Assembly: GCA_963745945.1 (NCBI GenBank)
Contig: CAVUZG010000007.1
Coordinates: 186,001-250,000, forward strand
Length of the DNA: 64,000 nt
From: DATFVA01 sp963745945
GTDB lineage: Bacteria > Bacteroidota > Ignavibacteria > Ignavibacteriales > Ignavibacteriaceae
Reading direction: 5' to 3'
Shown in pieces: positions 62,823-64,000 of this stretch. Position 1 is the first letter of the stretch. Each line of letters starts with the position of its first letter. The notes under the pieces were generated by a model. The model searched no databases. It saw nothing but the letters and a program-made list of their open reading frames with translations, and was not told the DNA's origin. The position numbers and the translations under genes were made by a program.

Positions 62823-64000
62823 TCAATCCTTCATACTCAACGAAATTCTTCCTCTTTCTTTATCCGTTGAAATAATTTTAACATTAATAATATCTCCAAC
62901 ACTTAATTCATCAAGAGGATTTTTCACATACCTGTCAGCAATCTCAGATATATGAAGTAATCCATCCTGCTTCACACCAATATCCACAAACGCTCCGAAA
63001 TCAACTATGTTTCTTACTGTACCCTTTAATTTCATCCCAACCTGAAGATCTTCCATTTTAAGTACATCGCTCCTGAGAATCGGTTTGGGTAATTCTTCAC
63101 GTGGATCTCGACCGGGCTTTTTAAGATTTTCAATAATATCTTTAAGCGTTGGTTCCCCTATACCTATTTCTTCAGAAAGCTGTTTTAATCCTTTCTGTTT
63201 TACAAATAAGTCAATCAGCGATCCCGATTCTGAAATCCTGACCAATGAAATATTAAAAATCTTCAACAGCTTATTGGTAACAGAATACGATTCGGGATGA
63301 ATAAATGTATTATCTAAAAGATTTGCACTTTCAGGGATTTTTAGAAAACCAGCAGACTGCTCAAATATTTTTTCTCCGAGACCTGAAACTTCTTTTAATT
63401 CTTCACGGCTTTTGAATTTCCCTTTCTTCTCTCTGAATTTAATAATGTTATCAGCCAGTCTTTTGTTCAGTCCCGAAACATAATTCAACAATGAAGCTGA
63501 GGCGGTGTTAAGATCAACACCAACAAAATTTACACAGCTCTCAATTACGTTGTCTAGTTTGCGGGAAAGTAATTTCTGATCAACATCATGCTGATATAAT
63601 CCAACACCGATTGATTTTGGATCAATCTTAACAAGTTCGGATAAAGGATCAAGGATTCTCCTTGCAATTGAAATATTCCCTCTCTGACTTGCCTCAAGCT
63701 CCGGGAACTCTTTTTTAGCTACAGCGGATGCAGAGTAAACTGATGCACCTGCTTCATTGGCAATTATATAATGACAATTAAGGTTTTTCTCTTTTATTAA
63801 TTCTGCTATCAGAAACTCCGTTTCCCTGCTTGCGGTTCCGTTTCCAATAGCTATTATTTCAACTTTGTATTTATCAATTAACTGCAATAGTATTTTTTTT
63901 GCTTCAGTACTTTTATTCTGCGGAGGATGAGGATAAATAGTTGTACCATCCAAGTATTTTCCTGTTTCATCAATAACTGCAGCCTTTGAACCTGAAACAA
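62823..64000 (-). CDS. Tex-like S1 RNA-binding protein, C-terminal part (runs off the window)
   Basis: At least 392 codons to the right edge. The start lies outside. Seen in order: YqgF-like RNase H fold with AIGNGTASRETEFLIAEL and IANEAGASVYSASAVAKKEFP (in part), helix-hairpin-helix part (VGVDLNTASASLLNYVSGL, GLGEKIFEQSAGFL), then a C-terminal S1 domain (GMKLKGTVRNIVDFGAFVDIGVKQDGLLHISEI, in parts). Tex proteins bind RNA and act in transcription or stress survival. An apparent TTG start within the frame at 63953 is not real, since the coding continues past it. Confidence 0.94.
   Translation of the reverse strand, partial: VSGSKAAVIDETGKYLDGTTIYPHPPQNKSTEAKKILLQLIDKYKVEIIAIGNGTASRETEFLIAELIKEKNLNCHYIIANEAGASVYSASAVAKKEFPELEASQRGNISIARRILDPLSELVKIDPKSIGVGLYQHDVDQKLLSRKLDNVIESCVNFVGVDLNTASASLLNYVSGLNKRLADNIIKFREKKGKFKSREELKEVSGLGEKIFEQSAGFLKIPESANLLDNTFIHPESYSVTNKLLKIFNISLVRISESGSLIDLFVKQKGLKQLSEEIGIGEPTLKDIIENLKKPGRDPREELPKPILRSDVLKMEDLQVGMKLKGTVRNIVDFGAFVDIGVKQDGLLHISEIADRYVKNPLDELSVGDIINVKIISTDKERGRISLSMKD

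Overview
The window is about 64 kb of AT-rich, gene-dense bacterial chromosome with Gram-negative features: Sec signal peptides, lipoproteins with lipobox cysteines, an OmpA-type outer-membrane protein, a TolC/RND pump and a heptose-pathway isomerase. The best fit is the Bacteroidota/Chlorobiota/Ignavibacteriota group, most likely an Ignavibacteria-like member. The grounds are TAnnTTTG promoter elements, BshA of bacillithiol synthesis, a bacterial GGGP synthase, PepSY-like and DUF5916 proteins, and a pair of propeller-like lipoproteins. Taxonomy is inferred from gene content only. No rRNA, CRISPR array or prophage was seen.

Layout. 1-3252 (minus): a tightly overlapping operon yggS-divIVA-PNP-membrane coiled coil-ileS (cut by the edge). 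3480-5392 (plus): pta, a small membrane protein and an exported glutathione peroxidase. 5405-5492: palindrome cluster. 5512-7020 (minus): TPM protein and a DUF4097 lipoprotein. 7312-12774 (plus): saccharopine-dehydrogenase-like protein, GT39 transferase, and an active/inactive pair of M16 peptidases. 12958-14836: oligoendopeptidase F broken by one frameshift. 14954-17569 (minus): arsenic operon arsR-arsM-arsC-acr3 with an operator. 17690-20949 (plus): acyl-ACP thioesterase, YceI protein, then nitroreductase-pirin-MarR. 21292: tRNA-Arg(CCT) followed by a decayed tRNA-like segment. 21731-25737 (minus): lipoprotein, HEAT protein, a DUF4242/cyclase-like/AraC fusion and an ATP-grasp ligase. 25936-33815 (plus): two-component system, TolC, adaptor, RND pump and PepSY-like protein. 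33874-36050: YitT protein, SnoaL-like protein, and an IS200-like (RAYT-type) transposase set among five C/G-rich palindromes. 36052-41401 (minus): ECF sigma, anti-sigma with HEAT repeats, DUF4097 and DUF5916 genes. 41599-45201 (minus): amylase, sugar reductase, PfkB kinase. 45395-48797 (plus): bshA operon. 48975-52421 (plus): two paralogous lipoproteins (the second frameshifted) and a secreted protein. 52617-54510 (minus): lrp-glnA. 54663-58053 (minus): carbamoyltransferase-SxtJ-DUF5989-small basic protein-GT2 cassette. 58278-64000: OmpA/TSP3 protein, hydrolase, DUF192, SIS isomerase, GGGP synthase and Tex (cut by the edge).

The most informative links are three. First, an identical ECF-type promoter (AACCTTTT, then GTCTAA with 17 nt between AACC and GTC) lies before the ECF sigma operon and before the distant DUF4097 lipoprotein at 6088-7020, pointing to a small envelope regulon. 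Second, the transposase sits among REP-like hairpins. Third, three genes each carry a single one-base frameshift in a short homopolymer, which means either indel errors in the assembly or recent decay.
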